DNA of 64,000 nt from Agaribacter marinus. GTDB lineage: Bacteria; Pseudomonadota; Gammaproteobacteria; Enterobacterales; Alteromonadaceae. The notes beneath the pieces were generated by a model. That model saw only the letters and a list, made by a program, of their open reading frames with translations, did not search any database and was not told the DNA's origin. Shown here one piece after another: positions 17,469 through 27,687 of this stretch. Positions within the stretch are counted from its first letter, which is position 1; every line of letters starts with the position of its first letter. The translations under genes were made by a program, and so were the position numbers. The stretch lies in contig NZ_BSOT01000006.1 of NCBI RefSeq assembly GCF_030160655.1, positions 806,001 to 870,000 on the forward strand. The letters are read 5' to 3'.

Positions 17469-19988
17469 TTGTTACCCGTTGAAGCTGTTTTATCACAACT
17501 GACAAAAGCGTTAGTGGCTGGCGACGCTATTTTAATCGCTCCTCCTGGCGCTGGTAAATCCACTTGTTTGCCACTGCATTTATTAAAATCAGATCAATTT
17601 CAGGGCAGCAAAATCGTTATGCTGCAACCGCGTAGAATTGCGGTTCGGAATATTGCGCGCTATCTATCAGCACAATTAGGTGAAACGGTCGGGCAAAGCA
17701 TCGGTTATCGAATCCGTGGGGAAACAAAAGTATCTCACCAAACGCGCTTAGAAATTGTCACTGAAGGTGTACTTGTGAGAATGCTCCAAGCGCAACCTGA
17801 ACTCAGCGATGTTAGCCTTGTTATTTTCGATGAATTTCATGAGCGCAGTATTCATGCGGATTTTTCGTTAGCGCTTTGCTTGGAAGTGCAACAAGCACTG
17901 CGAGATGATTTACGCCTCTTGGTCATGTCTGCAACGCTTGATGTCGGGAATATTCAAGAATTGCTGCCTGATGCTGAAATATTGGAATCAAAAGGTCGGC
18001 AGTATCCAGTAGATATTGTTTACTGTGCTGATGCCTATAGAGCAAGTACTAGTAGCAAGCATCTGCGTTTGCATGACAGTATTTCAAAACTCATTTTTAA
18101 TGTTTTTCCAAAACACAGCGGAGATATTCTAGTCTTTTTACCTGGTGCATTTGAAATAAATGCTGTCGCAAATGCCTTGGAAAACCTTGTCGATTTCCAA
18201 TCGTCTGTCGCTGTGCATAAATTGTTTTCAGAATTGTCGCCGAATATTCAGCAAGCCGCATTGTTACCCGACAAACTAGGGCGCAGAAAGGTCGTATTAG
18301 CGACAAACATTGCAGAAACCAGTTTAACTATTGAAGGCATAGACGTTGTGATTGACAGTGGTGTGGAAAAGATTGCTGTTTTCCAACTAAATCGTGGTAT
18401 TACCCACTTGCAAACTCAGGCTATTTCGCAAGCATCAGCTACGCAGCGCGCGGGACGAGCGGGGCGCTTGCGGGCAGGCACCTGTTATCGTCTTTGGAAT
18501 AAGGAGTTTCATGCGCGCTTAGCGAAACATGGTGAACCTGAAATTAAACGTGTGGATGTGAGCAATGTCATGCTTGAGTCTGCGGTTTGGGGTACAGAGG
18601 TAAGTGGGTTGTCTTTGTTAGATTATCCCTCTAACGCGCAGTTAGCCGAATCAAGTGTTAGGCTGCAACGCATCGGCATCTTTGATCAACACAAAAAGCT
18701 AACAACACTAGGACACCATGTGCATCAAATTGGTGGTCAGGCAAATTTGGCGATCATGTTGCTTAGAGCTAAAAGGTGGAGTCAAGCTCACTTAAGTTTG
18801 GCATGCGCTTTAGTTGGTTTACTTGAAAATAAGGATCCAATGGGTCAGCATGTCGGAGCGGATATTCATTTGCGTGTTCAGCAATTGCAAAATAGTCGAT
18901 TGGATACTCGCGACTATTCAGTCCTACGTAAAAGTATTCAACAGTGGCATATCAAGGTGTCATGCAAGTTAAGCGATGACAATGCGGATTGGCCTGTAGA
19001 TGATATTGGCGTATTGCTCGGTTTCGCTTTTCCAGAATGGCTGGCTAAGCAACGTCAAAATGAACGATATTTGCTGGCAAAAGGCTCTGGTGCGGTGGTG
19101 CATCGTGATGACCCATTGACAACGCACACGTGGTTAGCGATTGCAAATATGCAGTCCAGTGATAGGCAACAAGACAACGCACAAATTCGCTACGCCGCGG
19201 CCATTTCAGAGAAGCAGATACTTGAACATTTTGAGCAAGTAATTGTTTCTGAAGAGCTCTGCTCTTGGGATGAAAATGAAAAACGAATCGTTGGTAGGCA
19301 ACAACGAAAGTTAGGTAAAGTTATCGTTAGTTCACAACCATTGGCAAAGCCTGATACGCAAGTTATTGAGAATATCTGGCAAGCGGTCATTGTGTCAAAA
19401 GGTATTTCTGCCTTGCCTATGTCAGCGCGCGCGCAACAACTTATTCAACGCGTTGCTCTGGCGAATACGTTTGACCAAGGAAAAGCGCTTGACCTGCCAC
19501 GTTTTGATGAACGTAGTCTGTTGGATTCCATTGATATCTGGCTGCTGCCTTTCATAAAGGGGAAATTAAGGTGGGCGGAGTTAACGCAAGTCGATTTTTA
19601 TCAAGCCTTATCGAACCTGTTGGACTGGCAGCAGCAACAATGGCTAAATAAATTCTGCCCTGAACGTATTGTTATTCCAAGTGGTCGGCAGCAAGATTTA
19701 ACGTATAGTGATGATAGCAGTGTCGTGTTGTCGGTAAGAATGGGTGAATTATATAGTTGGTCTGTGCATCCTGCCATTGCTGATAATCAAGTTGCGATTA
19801 CAATTGAGTTGTTGTCACCAGCACAGCGACCCATTCAGATTACAAAAGATCTTGTTGGTTTTTGGGCGGGCAGTTACCGAGCAGTGCAAAAGGACATGAA
19901 AAGCCAATATCCAAAACATTATTGGCCAGATGACCCAGCCAACGCGCCAGCTACCACAAAAACCAAACGTAACATGAAACCCGTGTGA
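17469..19988 (+). CDS. hrpB: ATP-dependent helicase HrpB
   Basis: An 839-residue DEAH/RHA-type helicase, close to E. coli HrpB in length. The start is TTG 17469 with AGGA 7 nt upstream; the ATG at 17462 is out of frame. Walker A is APPGAGKST (residues 24-32), motif II is DEFH (from D121, the HrpB form of DEAH), motif III is MSATL, and motif VI is QRAGRAGR in the second RecA domain. HA2/OB helicase-associated regions follow, and the C-terminal HrpB domain is present (FWAGSYRAVQKDMKSQYPKHYWPDDP). HrpB is non-essential in E. coli and is thought to act on RNA or nucleic acids; its role is poorly known. It converges with the MetF-like gene. Confidence 0.95.
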   Translation: MLPVEAVLSQLTKALVAGDAILIAPPGAGKSTCLPLHLLKSDQFQGSKIVMLQPRRIAVRNIARYLSAQLGETVGQSIGYRIRGETKVSHQTRLEIVTEGVLVRMLQAQPELSDVSLVIFDEFHERSIHADFSLALCLEVQQALRDDLRLLVMSATLDVGNIQELLPDAEILESKGRQYPVDIVYCADAYRASTSSKHLRLHDSISKLIFNVFPKHSGDILVFLPGAFEINAVANALENLVDFQSSVAVHKLFSELSPNIQQAALLPDKLGRRKVVLATNIAETSLTIEGIDVVIDSGVEKIAVFQLNRGITHLQTQAISQASATQRAGRAGRLRAGTCYRLWNKEFHARLAKHGEPEIKRVDVSNVMLESAVWGTEVSGLSLLDYPSNAQLAESSVRLQRIGIFDQHKKLTTLGHHVHQIGGQANLAIMLLRAKRWSQAHLSLACALVGLLENKDPMGQHVGADIHLRVQQLQNSRLDTRDYSVLRKSIQQWHIKVSCKLSDDNADWPVDDIGVLLGFAFPEWLAKQRQNERYLLAKGSGAVVHRDDPLTTHTWLAIANMQSSDRQQDNAQIRYAAAISEKQILEHFEQVIVSEELCSWDENEKRIVGRQQRKLGKVIVSSQPLAKPDTQVIENIWQAVIVSKGISALPMSARAQQLIQRVALANTFDQGKALDLPRFDERSLLDSIDIWLLPFIKGKLRWAELTQVDFYQALSNLLDWQQQQWLNKFCPERIVIPSGRQQDLTYSDDSSVVLSVRMGELYSWSVHPAIADNQVAITIELLSPAQRPIQITKDLVGFWAGSYRAVQKDMKSQYPKHYWPDDPANAPATTKTKRNMKPV

Positions 19989-20043
19989 GAGTGTTCAACT
20001 GTTAATGCCAATGTATTACCTAAATTAGCGAAAAAATGGAGGG

Positions 20044-21060
20044 TTAAAGTTTATCTAATTGTTGCTCTGCAAGCTTTTTATCCATAGTGGCTTTAAGAAG
20101 CTTATACAACAAAATGGAAGCATCTATTTCTTCTTTACGATTGGTTAGACTTTCAATATTTAATCCCAGCGGGATACCTAAAGGCAAACACGCCTCTAAT
20201 ATTTGCAGTAAATTGTTGTAACAAATGGAAATTGACTCTTTGAGTGGTTTGTTAGCGTTTAAAATTCTAAGCGATGTCGCCTCAGGGACAGATACCCCCA
20301 ACCAATCAATGAATTCGAGCGTTTTTGCACTTCCGCAAGGTGAGAACGTTAAAATAATTCGCTGTGGTTTGCGTCCCTCTTCGCGACAGGCATGTGCATA
20401 TCTTGACAACATATCGATAGTGGCTTGTGCGTTGTATACCGCTTGCGTAATAAAGTATTCACACCCCTGGCTGGTTTTGTGCAGCAGGCGAGTGTGTTCA
20501 TCGCCTTTTTTTGCGTGACGCTCGGCTATCGTAACGCCGCCAACGTAGAATGTATGCGCTTGTTTACCCATTGCTTCATATGCGCCCGCCAAGCTTAATT
20601 GAATATCACCTGTTGCCGCGGGGCTGCCTACCAATACTAAATCTCTTATTTCAAATTGATGCCATGCCTCTTTTAACCACGTCAGAAAATCGTCTTCATT
20701 GCGCTGTGATACGCTTTTATAAGTAATGACAGGGCGGTCGCTTTTATTCATTAGCAGCTTTGCGTACAATCGTGGATCGTGGGTATGCATAAATGGAAAA
20801 GGGCGTGGTTTGTCTATACGGCTACTTTCATCTTGGATGTCGTAAACAATGAAGCCGTCATAATCAATTTCTTCTAAGCGAGCCAAAAGCTTATCTGCGA
20901 TGCTGCTCACATCATCAATATCAGTTTTTTGTTTTGGCGGCGTGGTGCCAATAAAATATACGCCGTGATATGGATCGCTTGAGATTTCTTTGAGTGTTTT
21001 ACGCATTATACTGAGACTTGGCTTTTGCTTATTCCAATTTGTAATTATTTTCGCATACAT
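20044..21060 (-). CDS. Methylenetetrahydrofolate reductase family protein (divergent MetF)
   Basis: A 338-residue protein of the MTHFR TIM-barrel family (E. coli MetF is 296). Recognisable pieces: GVYFIGTTPPKQKTDIDD at the substrate and FAD entry strand, VYDIQDESSR, the FAD-site-like VLVGSPAATGDIQLSLAGA, and GCEYFITQAVYNAQATIDML, equivalent to GADFxITQxFFD of MetF. The usual N-terminal E-x-F-P-P is replaced by IGTTPPK, and the C-terminal part has NIESLTNRKEEIDASILLYKLL. It may be a non-canonical reductase or a paralogue with another C1 role rather than the main methionine-pathway enzyme. It is alone on its strand and divergent from the BASS transporter 73 bp away. Confidence 0.78.
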   Translation of the reverse strand: MYAKIITNWNKQKPSLSIMRKTLKEISSDPYHGVYFIGTTPPKQKTDIDDVSSIADKLLARLEEIDYDGFIVYDIQDESSRIDKPRPFPFMHTHDPRLYAKLLMNKSDRPVITYKSVSQRNEDDFLTWLKEAWHQFEIRDLVLVGSPAATGDIQLSLAGAYEAMGKQAHTFYVGGVTIAERHAKKGDEHTRLLHKTSQGCEYFITQAVYNAQATIDMLSRYAHACREEGRKPQRIILTFSPCGSAKTLEFIDWLGVSVPEATSLRILNANKPLKESISICYNNLLQILEACLPLGIPLGLNIESLTNRKEEIDASILLYKLLKATMDKKLAEQQLDKL

Positions 21061-21133
21061 TTAGGCTATTGGTCTAAGATTCTTCTTGTAAAAGCTATAA
21101 CAAAAATCGTCAATGAACCCTTGGGGAAACAGC

Positions 21134-22093
21134 ATGTTATTTAGTCTACGCCAGCGTGAAGTCCTTAAACGATACTCTGGCTTAATGTTTACCCTAGTCA
21201 TTATTTTATCGTCAGCATATGCGTTATACGCCCCTGAATACTTTATTAGTATAGGTAGTTTTCAGCTAAAAGAGCTTATTGTCCCGCTGTTAATGCTCAT
21301 CATGTTTGGTATGGGCACGTCGATGAGCGTTAAGGATTTTGTGTCGATAGTGAAAATGCCAAAAGGGGTATTTATAGGATTATGCTGTCAATTTACCATT
21401 ATGCCCATTGCGGGTTATTCACTAGCCGTGATCTCTGGCCTGCCTCCCGAAATCGCCGCTGGCATAATATTAGTTGGCTGTTCGCCCAGCGGCTTGGCGT
21501 CCAATGTGATGGCATATATTTCTGGCGCTAACTTAGCGTTGTCACTTACACTAACGAGTATTTCTACCCTATTAGCACCGTTTATTACGCCATTTTACAT
21601 GTCTTGGTTAGCTGGGGAGCTGGTGCCAATTGACAGTACCGCAATGTTTTTTAGCATCAGTAAAATTGTACTTTTACCTATTGCTGCCGGTTTGCTCTTT
21701 AATCACTTTTTGCACGGTCGGTTTCGTTTTATTGATAAGGCAATGCCGAAAATTTCAATGTTTGGTATTGCTTTTATAATTACGATCATTGTTGCACTTG
21801 GTCGTGATAACCTTCTTAACATCGGTTTCATATTAGTATTAGTCGTATTTTTGCATTCGACAATTGGTTTTGGCTTAGGCTATTTAAGCGCAAAATTGTG
21901 CAAATTGGATGAAGCATCATGCAGAACCGTTGCTTTCGAAGTGGGTATGCAAAATTCAGGATTGGCGTCAGGAATTGCTGTGACGATGAGCAAAGCTGCC
22001 AGTATGGGCCTTGCCCCTGCAGTTTTCAGTCCGGTAATGAATATATCAGGGTCGGCATTGGCCGCGTGGTGGCGGAGTAAACGCACTGAATAG
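21134..22093 (+). CDS. Bile acid:sodium symporter (BASS) family transporter
   Basis: I place the start at ATG 21134, where GGGGA lies 6 nt upstream, over the ATG at 21113. The 319-residue membrane protein has about 9-10 helices. BASS marks are clear: MLIMFGMGTSMSVKDF in helix 2, GIILVGCSPSGLASNVMAYISGANLALS, where helix 4 unwinds at the substrate site, and EVGMQNSGLASGIAV for the matching crossover in the second half. Family members carry bile acids, pantothenate (PanS), pyruvate, 2-keto acids or other anions with sodium. The class with SPSGLASN and GMQNSGLA resembles PanS/YocS-type bacterial members, but the substrate is not resolved. The gene is monocistronic and converges with the operon ending at 22209. 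Confidence 0.85.
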   Translation: MLFSLRQREVLKRYSGLMFTLVIILSSAYALYAPEYFISIGSFQLKELIVPLLMLIMFGMGTSMSVKDFVSIVKMPKGVFIGLCCQFTIMPIAGYSLAVISGLPPEIAAGIILVGCSPSGLASNVMAYISGANLALSLTLTSISTLLAPFITPFYMSWLAGELVPIDSTAMFFSISKIVLLPIAAGLLFNHFLHGRFRFIDKAMPKISMFGIAFIITIIVALGRDNLLNIGFILVLVVFLHSTIGFGLGYLSAKLCKLDEASCRTVAFEVGMQNSGLASGIAVTMSKAASMGLAPAVFSPVMNISGSALAAWWRSKRTE

Positions 22094-22208
22094 TTTGCAA
22101 ATCCCGCAATCTTTGAAACAAACTCAAGGGCGGCCGATTATTTCCACACCAACACAGATCGAGGAGGCGTAAAAAACGCACTTGCGGCTCGCTCAGGTCA
22201 TTTTTATA

Positions 22209-22520
22209 CTATGGTTTGAAACCTGCTTCTTCAGTGTTAAATGTAACGTTATGTTTGGGGCGTTTTAGTACTACACCGATGCGAAACATTGCCTTGTGGA
22301 TAGCTTTAATCAGTTGTGTATCTTGTGCTTCTGCCTTTGCGTTATTTAACGATGCATTTGTGTCAAACACACAGGTAATTAATAGACTACTGGGGAAGTT
22401 TGAAAAATCGACGGTATGGGTCAACCATATAAACCCGTCGATATCATCTTTTGCTGTTTCGCACACCTCTGTTAGCGCATTAACTATGTTGTTCTCTAAC
22501 TTCTTTATGGTTTTTTTCAT
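22209..22520 (-). CDS. Small conserved protein of the DUF3686 ATPase operon (often labelled Fis-family)
   Basis: A 103-residue protein starting 6 bp after the stop of the giant ATPase gene, so the two are surely co-transcribed. The sequence (LENNIVNALTEVCETAKDD, then FIWLTHTVDFSNFPSSLLITCVFDT, then HKAMFRIGVVLKRPKHNVTFNTEEA) matches a family that databases commonly title Fis family transcriptional regulator. I see no Fis-type helix-turn-helix; it looks like a small alpha/beta domain. The label is therefore probably misleading. As the last gene of a flotillin-ATPase operon, it is more likely an accessory subunit. Function is unknown. Confidence 0.7.
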   Translation of the reverse strand: MKKTIKKLENNIVNALTEVCETAKDDIDGFIWLTHTVDFSNFPSSLLITCVFDTNASLNNAKAEAQDTQLIKAIHKAMFRIGVVLKRPKHNVTFNTEEAGFKP

Positions 22521-22526
22521 GGCCGC

Positions 22527-25500
22527 TTAATCAGAATCATTCGTTGGTTTGGTGTTTGTCGTTTTGGCTATTGGCTTTTTCGTTTTTGCTTTGGGAAGTT
22601 GCGCTTTGTCTTCACCAGCCCATACTTTACCAAGTAATTGCATTGCCGCGGCCACTCTATTGATGGGACGTATCAGGTCGCCGGTATCTGATTGTTGCAT
22701 ATCCAGTTTTATATCTTCTAGTGCGTTGGCCATTTGCGACAATTGCTTGACCGCTTGTAACTGCGGATCACCTTCAATGTTTTTGGTTTGCTTACTATCA
22801 AAGGCGCTACAAATGTGCGCCCATCGGGCTTGTTCTTCTTCACTTATAACGCCGCGTAGGATAGCCAGTTTCAGTAAATTTTCTTCAGCGCCAGATGTTA
22901 AGGTTTGTGCCTCGCCAGTGTAATGATCACCAATAAGTTGCATGAGTTCGTCATGATTCATAACAGCAGATACTTTCTCTGTCATTTTATTCATGTTTCG
23001 ATAACTACCTTGCAGCTTAAAGGGGGGCTCTTGCCGGTAATCTTCTGCTGTAGCGGCTGATTCAATATATTGCAAATTGACTTTTAAAATGACCTCTTGA
23101 ATTGCTTTTAAATGCCGCAGTACTGCGACGATCTCATTCACTTCTGCACCACTGTATTGATGGCTGAGCTCGCTACTTGCTACTTCCTCACCATTTGCCA
23201 TTGCTACGAATTTATAGACGTCGTTCATATCGCGCAGAGCGAGAGGCGCAAGCACTGGGTTGGATGTAAGCGCATTTTCGATATAACTTAATGCAAATTG
23301 TTCTTCTTTGCCGCCAAGTACGTCACCTAAATTGTAAATATCCGCTCGGTTTGCAAGCATATCCGGCACTTTGAATACATCACCAGATTCGGTATAGGGA
23401 TTTCCAGCCATGACCACACAAAACTTTTTACCTCGCATGTCATAGGTTTTGCTTTCACCTTTCCATACACCTTCAATGCGCCTTGTACCGTCACATAATG
23501 CAATAAATTTTTGCAAAAACTCAGGATGCGTATGTTGTATATCATCAAGATAAAGCATCACGTTATTGCCCATTTCGAGGCCAAGGTTGAGTTTTTCGAG
23601 CTCTTGTCTGGCGGTTGCATTCGGCGCGTTTTGCGGGTCGATAGAGGTGACATCATGACCTAGTGACGGGCAGTTTATTTTCATAAATACCAATCCAAGT
23701 CGTGCCGCCACATATTCCATCAAGGTCGTTTTACCGTAACCCGGTGGTGAAATGAGTAGCAATAAGCCCATTAAATCTGTGCGCTTATTATCGCCAACGG
23801 TCCCCATTTGCTTAGCTAAGTTGTCGCCAATGATGGGGAGATAGACTTCATTGATAAGCCTATTTCTGACAAACGAGCTTAGGGGCTTTGCCGTGTAGGC
23901 ATCCAGTTGAAGCTCCTTTTTACTCGTTTGCATGAGCTCGTTACGCAGTTGGTGATAGCGTTTAAAGTTTTCGACGTGTACCGAATGATAATGAGATAAG
24001 CGTTGGTTAAACTCATCTAAGGTTAGGGTTAATTCGCCGTCCTTAATTCTTGCGTGGTCACTTAACAAACTTGAAATATTTGTAGTAAGAGAAACGTCTG
24101 AGTTTCGTGTTGGTAGTTTGTTGTTAAGAATTACTAAAGCGCTGACTTCATCAATATAATGCATACTTTCAGACGGCAACGATTGTTGTTCAATAGTTGC
24201 TTCTACCCACGCCCGAGTGAGCGCCCACTGCTCCTGCAAGCCTTTCACATACTTATCTGTTGATGAGTGCTGATGAATCAACTTGTCAAATTGATTCATC
24301 GCTTGAATAAAGTCTTTACTGTGATTTAAGTGTTCAAGTGTTTGTGTGAATGTCTGCTGTATTTTGCTAGCTGATTGGCTTGTGACGAACGCTAGGTCGT
24401 CTTGAGCGAGTTCTAAACTCAGGTAAATAGCTGCTTGGGATAAGGTCTCTTGACTAAATGGCAGTTGAAAACGCGCGATAAATGATTCAATCGCTATTTT
24501 TAGCTTATTCTGTAATTCGATAAACCCTTGAATACTGTTAAAACTGGTCGATAAAATTGAAGCACTTTGTGCATGGCTTTGCCATATATTTTGTTGATGC
24601 TCAGATACCTTATTATATGCCCAGAACAACATCGCCAATGCTCTTGTGTTTGGAGCAAAACGTAACAAACCTGCTTTTTTATGTATCGGTATTAGTGCCT
24701 GTAAAATACTGATGGCATCGGCATCGTGTATGCCTTTTTCGTAACCTTCCTGAAAACGCTCTGTCATGTATTGGCGAACAATTTTATTGAGAGCGGAGGT
24801 ATCGTTTTCAATTGAATAGAGTCGTTCTAATGATAAGTCGTTTCGTTGTTTTTCTGCATCAAAAAGTATCAATGAAACTAAAAATTCCGCTCGAGATACG
24901 TCATTATTTTCAGATATAAGATTTTGTTGCCAGTACGGTTTTAACGCGTTTAAAGTCTCATTGTCTATGGCTTCAAAGTAATCGGTACCGACTAGGTGGC
25001 GATACAAATTATCTTCTCTTGGTAAAAGTGTTAAATCTAATGACTGCCTATTTACCGAAAACTTATGTCGGCCAAGCTTAATGATAGCGCCGCCATCTTC
25101 GAAGATATCTTGCTTGTCTCTTAGCGAGCGTATGCCTTGCTCTTTCACATTTTTTAATTGCGCGTCTAAGTCATCGGCTTTAATTGGATCATCAAGTTCA
25201 CGTAATTGATTGGCCAACTCATTTACTTTTAAAATCATTGGATCTGAAGCAAAGTAGGTATTTAGATCTGCGGCTTCAGAAAAGGTCATTGCTCGTCTAC
25301 CAACACCTTTTAAAATGCGTTCTGCTGCACCAAAAATGTTTTGAGATCTGCGCTGTCGCTCCTCCATCAAGGTTTGTTTACGCGATTCAAATGCGCTTTG
25401 TAATTCTTCTCTTTTTTCAACAATGTCGGTAAGGAATTGGTCAAACTCACTAAATTTTGATTCCAGCTCTTCCAATTGAATGAGTAGTCTAGAAAGCTGT

Positions 25501-27647
25501 TCTTCCGCTTTATCTGGCGTGTCGGCCATCGCTAGTGCACTATTTATACTCTGAGAGAACAATCTAAATTGGGCGGCAAATTCGGCAGTCGCTTCGCTAG
25601 AACCTAGTTGCTTTCTGCGATTGCGCCCTTGTGCCTTCACTTTGTTTAGTTTGCTGTAAATCTCAGATATATCGTCTAAGATTTTTGTCCGTTTGGTGGC
25701 GTCGTCGATTTTTAGGCCATTGAGTACTTCCGTAAGCAAATCTAAGCCTAACGACAGGGATTCTAGTTCGTCATTCACTTCGTTGATTACAACGACTAAC
25801 TCAGCACTTTGAATGCGTTGCTCAAACGTATCTATACTTTTCACATAGGGTGTAAGTGCAGCATCTGAGGATAAAAAGTCGACGGTTGCTGTACTGACCT
25901 CATCAAATGCCGTTTGTGCTGATTCGTCTAGCGCATTTAGCTTATCGACATCGATATATCGCTGCTCTCTCAATGTGACTAGATAGCCACGTTGCTTACG
26001 CAGATTTGTTAAGCTTTCAACGTATTCTTGCGGTGTTTTCCAGCTCGAAATTCTAATATTACTAATGACATCTTTTTGCTTCGTTTCTGCGTCTGACAAT
26101 GCCAATGATGCTTGTTGTTGAATTTGTTCCACTTTTTCAAATTCATCAATTACTAACTCAGCTGTATTCGTGATGTCTTTTACGCTGTTTGCAAGTACTT
26201 CGATTGAGCTGTCTGACAACCAATAATAGGTATCGAACATTGATTTTGCTGTTCGAATGAGATCTTCGTATGACGAACGACTAGGCGTATTTTGGTTTAC
26301 ATTTCGGTAAATAGACACCAAATCAGATATGCCTCTTACCAACTCCTTATTGCCAATGCGATGATAGAAGTTGTCTTTGCTTGGTTGTTTGGCGGCAAAT
26401 TCGTTGCTGAAATAAGGCGTTTCCCATACTTGCATTGGGTGAACTCGACTGGGTTCATCTTGCGCACTAAAAATGACCATTTTTCCATCGTCAAAGATAC
26501 TAAAGCCGTGTGCGTAAATGGGGTTTTGTAGTTCTTTACGTATTAAGTTGTATGAATACAAACCCGCCAATCCGGTTTCAGGCTCATAAAATATGAACAA
26601 TACGTCTTCACCATTGGGTGATTTTATACTTCGCTTAAAGGTGAGACCGTCAATTTCATCTGGGAATTTTTTGGTTTCTCCGCTTTGTAGGTAATATCCA
26701 CCTGGGAAAATGATGCCGTGGTCTTCAGGTAACGACATACAAGCCAAGCCAATAGCATCAATTCTGTCGACTTGTTTAGTACGCGTGTTAAATACCAAAT
26801 AGCGATGGATTTTTTCGCGATAGGGAAGGATTCTCAATAGTATAAGAGAACCAACTTGGGCATATTTAATATCAGCGTCAGCGAGGCTTTGCGTATTGTC
26901 GTCAACTTCTTCGCTGTATATTCCAAGACCGTCTTCGGTATTGTTCTCTACCTTTATTGTTAAATCGCCGCCAATGGTCTCAACAAATACTTGATCTAAG
27001 ATATTCACATGCGGGTGGCTACCTGATTCGTGTAACTCTCGCCCCGCGCTTTGCCACTCAAAGTCATGAGATGGCGATTTTTTAATAGTTCGGTCACCTC
27101 TATTGTCAATATAACTAGCGCTACCTTGCTTATCCAGTTGCCACTGAAATACGCGAATATCTTCAAGTTTTCTACCAATCTGGAAAACAGCAAATAGTGT
27201 TTGGTTCTGAATCTTCAGCTGAATCAAACGAGCTTCTTTGTAGTAAACGTAAAGCTCATTAAACTCTTTTACGAACTTAGCATCGTCTAAAAAAGTGCCG
27301 TCAAGAGGCGTCTCGGTAAGCTCGTAACCAGTCCCTTTCTCTTCTAATTTGTAAAGGCTAAATACGTCAGAGACTTGGGTTTCTTTTTTGAGGCCAATAA
27401 ATACGTTGTAACCAAACAGCACGTGATTGCCAACTGGCACAATATCACGCGCGATACAGTTATTTTCAGTGCGAACGCGTACTCGACCCGTCACGCTTAA
27501 GTTTGCTTGTCCGAACTCAGCGACACGTGCCTCATTTAATGTATCAACCGCTGACTTGAGTTGTGCTGATTGTTCGACTAGCCTAGCCCGAATAACCTCA
27601 TACGCGCCACCTTGGGCAACGGCTTGGTCCAGTTGTTCACTCGCCAT
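22527..27647 (-). CDS. Giant DUF3686-domain AAA ATPase (annotated as DNA repair ATPase)
   Basis: A 1706-residue cytosolic protein with a strong ribosome site (AAGGAG, 7 nt from ATG). The N-terminal third is a beta-rich repeat region (IARDIVPVGNHVLFGYNVFIGLK, LILLRILPYREKIHRYLVFN, and others) corresponding to DUF3686 and likely a propeller. The middle (about 480-1250) is long helix and coiled coil rich in Glu, Gln and Arg. The C-terminal part is an AAA module with Walker A PPGYGKTT near residue 1300, Walker B VMLYLDDIQ near 1360, and sensor-like CVVMAGNPYTESGD. It ends in a Lys/Thr tail (KTKKPIAKTTNTKPTNDSD). The name DNA repair ATPase comes from coiled-coil similarity and is not supported by context: the operon partners are a flotillin and a membrane OB-fold protein. 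I infer an envelope-associated remodelling ATPase. Confidence 0.85.
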   Translation of the reverse strand: MASEQLDQAVAQGGAYEVIRARLVEQSAQLKSAVDTLNEARVAEFGQANLSVTGRVRVRTENNCIARDIVPVGNHVLFGYNVFIGLKKETQVSDVFSLYKLEEKGTGYELTETPLDGTFLDDAKFVKEFNELYVYYKEARLIQLKIQNQTLFAVFQIGRKLEDIRVFQWQLDKQGSASYIDNRGDRTIKKSPSHDFEWQSAGRELHESGSHPHVNILDQVFVETIGGDLTIKVENNTEDGLGIYSEEVDDNTQSLADADIKYAQVGSLILLRILPYREKIHRYLVFNTRTKQVDRIDAIGLACMSLPEDHGIIFPGGYYLQSGETKKFPDEIDGLTFKRSIKSPNGEDVLFIFYEPETGLAGLYSYNLIRKELQNPIYAHGFSIFDDGKMVIFSAQDEPSRVHPMQVWETPYFSNEFAAKQPSKDNFYHRIGNKELVRGISDLVSIYRNVNQNTPSRSSYEDLIRTAKSMFDTYYWLSDSSIEVLANSVKDITNTAELVIDEFEKVEQIQQQASLALSDAETKQKDVISNIRISSWKTPQEYVESLTNLRKQRGYLVTLREQRYIDVDKLNALDESAQTAFDEVSTATVDFLSSDAALTPYVKSIDTFEQRIQSAELVVVINEVNDELESLSLGLDLLTEVLNGLKIDDATKRTKILDDISEIYSKLNKVKAQGRNRRKQLGSSEATAEFAAQFRLFSQSINSALAMADTPDKAEEQLSRLLIQLEELESKFSEFDQFLTDIVEKREELQSAFESRKQTLMEERQRRSQNIFGAAERILKGVGRRAMTFSEAADLNTYFASDPMILKVNELANQLRELDDPIKADDLDAQLKNVKEQGIRSLRDKQDIFEDGGAIIKLGRHKFSVNRQSLDLTLLPREDNLYRHLVGTDYFEAIDNETLNALKPYWQQNLISENNDVSRAEFLVSLILFDAEKQRNDLSLERLYSIENDTSALNKIVRQYMTERFQEGYEKGIHDADAISILQALIPIHKKAGLLRFAPNTRALAMLFWAYNKVSEHQQNIWQSHAQSASILSTSFNSIQGFIELQNKLKIAIESFIARFQLPFSQETLSQAAIYLSLELAQDDLAFVTSQSASKIQQTFTQTLEHLNHSKDFIQAMNQFDKLIHQHSSTDKYVKGLQEQWALTRAWVEATIEQQSLPSESMHYIDEVSALVILNNKLPTRNSDVSLTTNISSLLSDHARIKDGELTLTLDEFNQRLSHYHSVHVENFKRYHQLRNELMQTSKKELQLDAYTAKPLSSFVRNRLINEVYLPIIGDNLAKQMGTVGDNKRTDLMGLLLLISPPGYGKTTLMEYVAARLGLVFMKINCPSLGHDVTSIDPQNAPNATARQELEKLNLGLEMGNNVMLYLDDIQHTHPEFLQKFIALCDGTRRIEGVWKGESKTYDMRGKKFCVVMAGNPYTESGDVFKVPDMLANRADIYNLGDVLGGKEEQFALSYIENALTSNPVLAPLALRDMNDVYKFVAMANGEEVASSELSHQYSGAEVNEIVAVLRHLKAIQEVILKVNLQYIESAATAEDYRQEPPFKLQGSYRNMNKMTEKVSAVMNHDELMQLIGDHYTGEAQTLTSGAEENLLKLAILRGVISEEEQARWAHICSAFDSKQTKNIEGDPQLQAVKQLSQMANALEDIKLDMQQSDTGDLIRPINRVAAAMQLLGKVWAGEDKAQLPKAKTKKPIAKTTNTKPTNDSD

Positions 27648-27687
27648 TATATGCTCCTTGCCATTACTGCGTTAACCATAGTAGTAA

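Noticed and set aside
22094-22208. Hairpin GCGT-AAAAA-ACGC between the BASS gene and the convergent operon
   Set aside because: A 4-bp stem is expected by chance in this much sequence.
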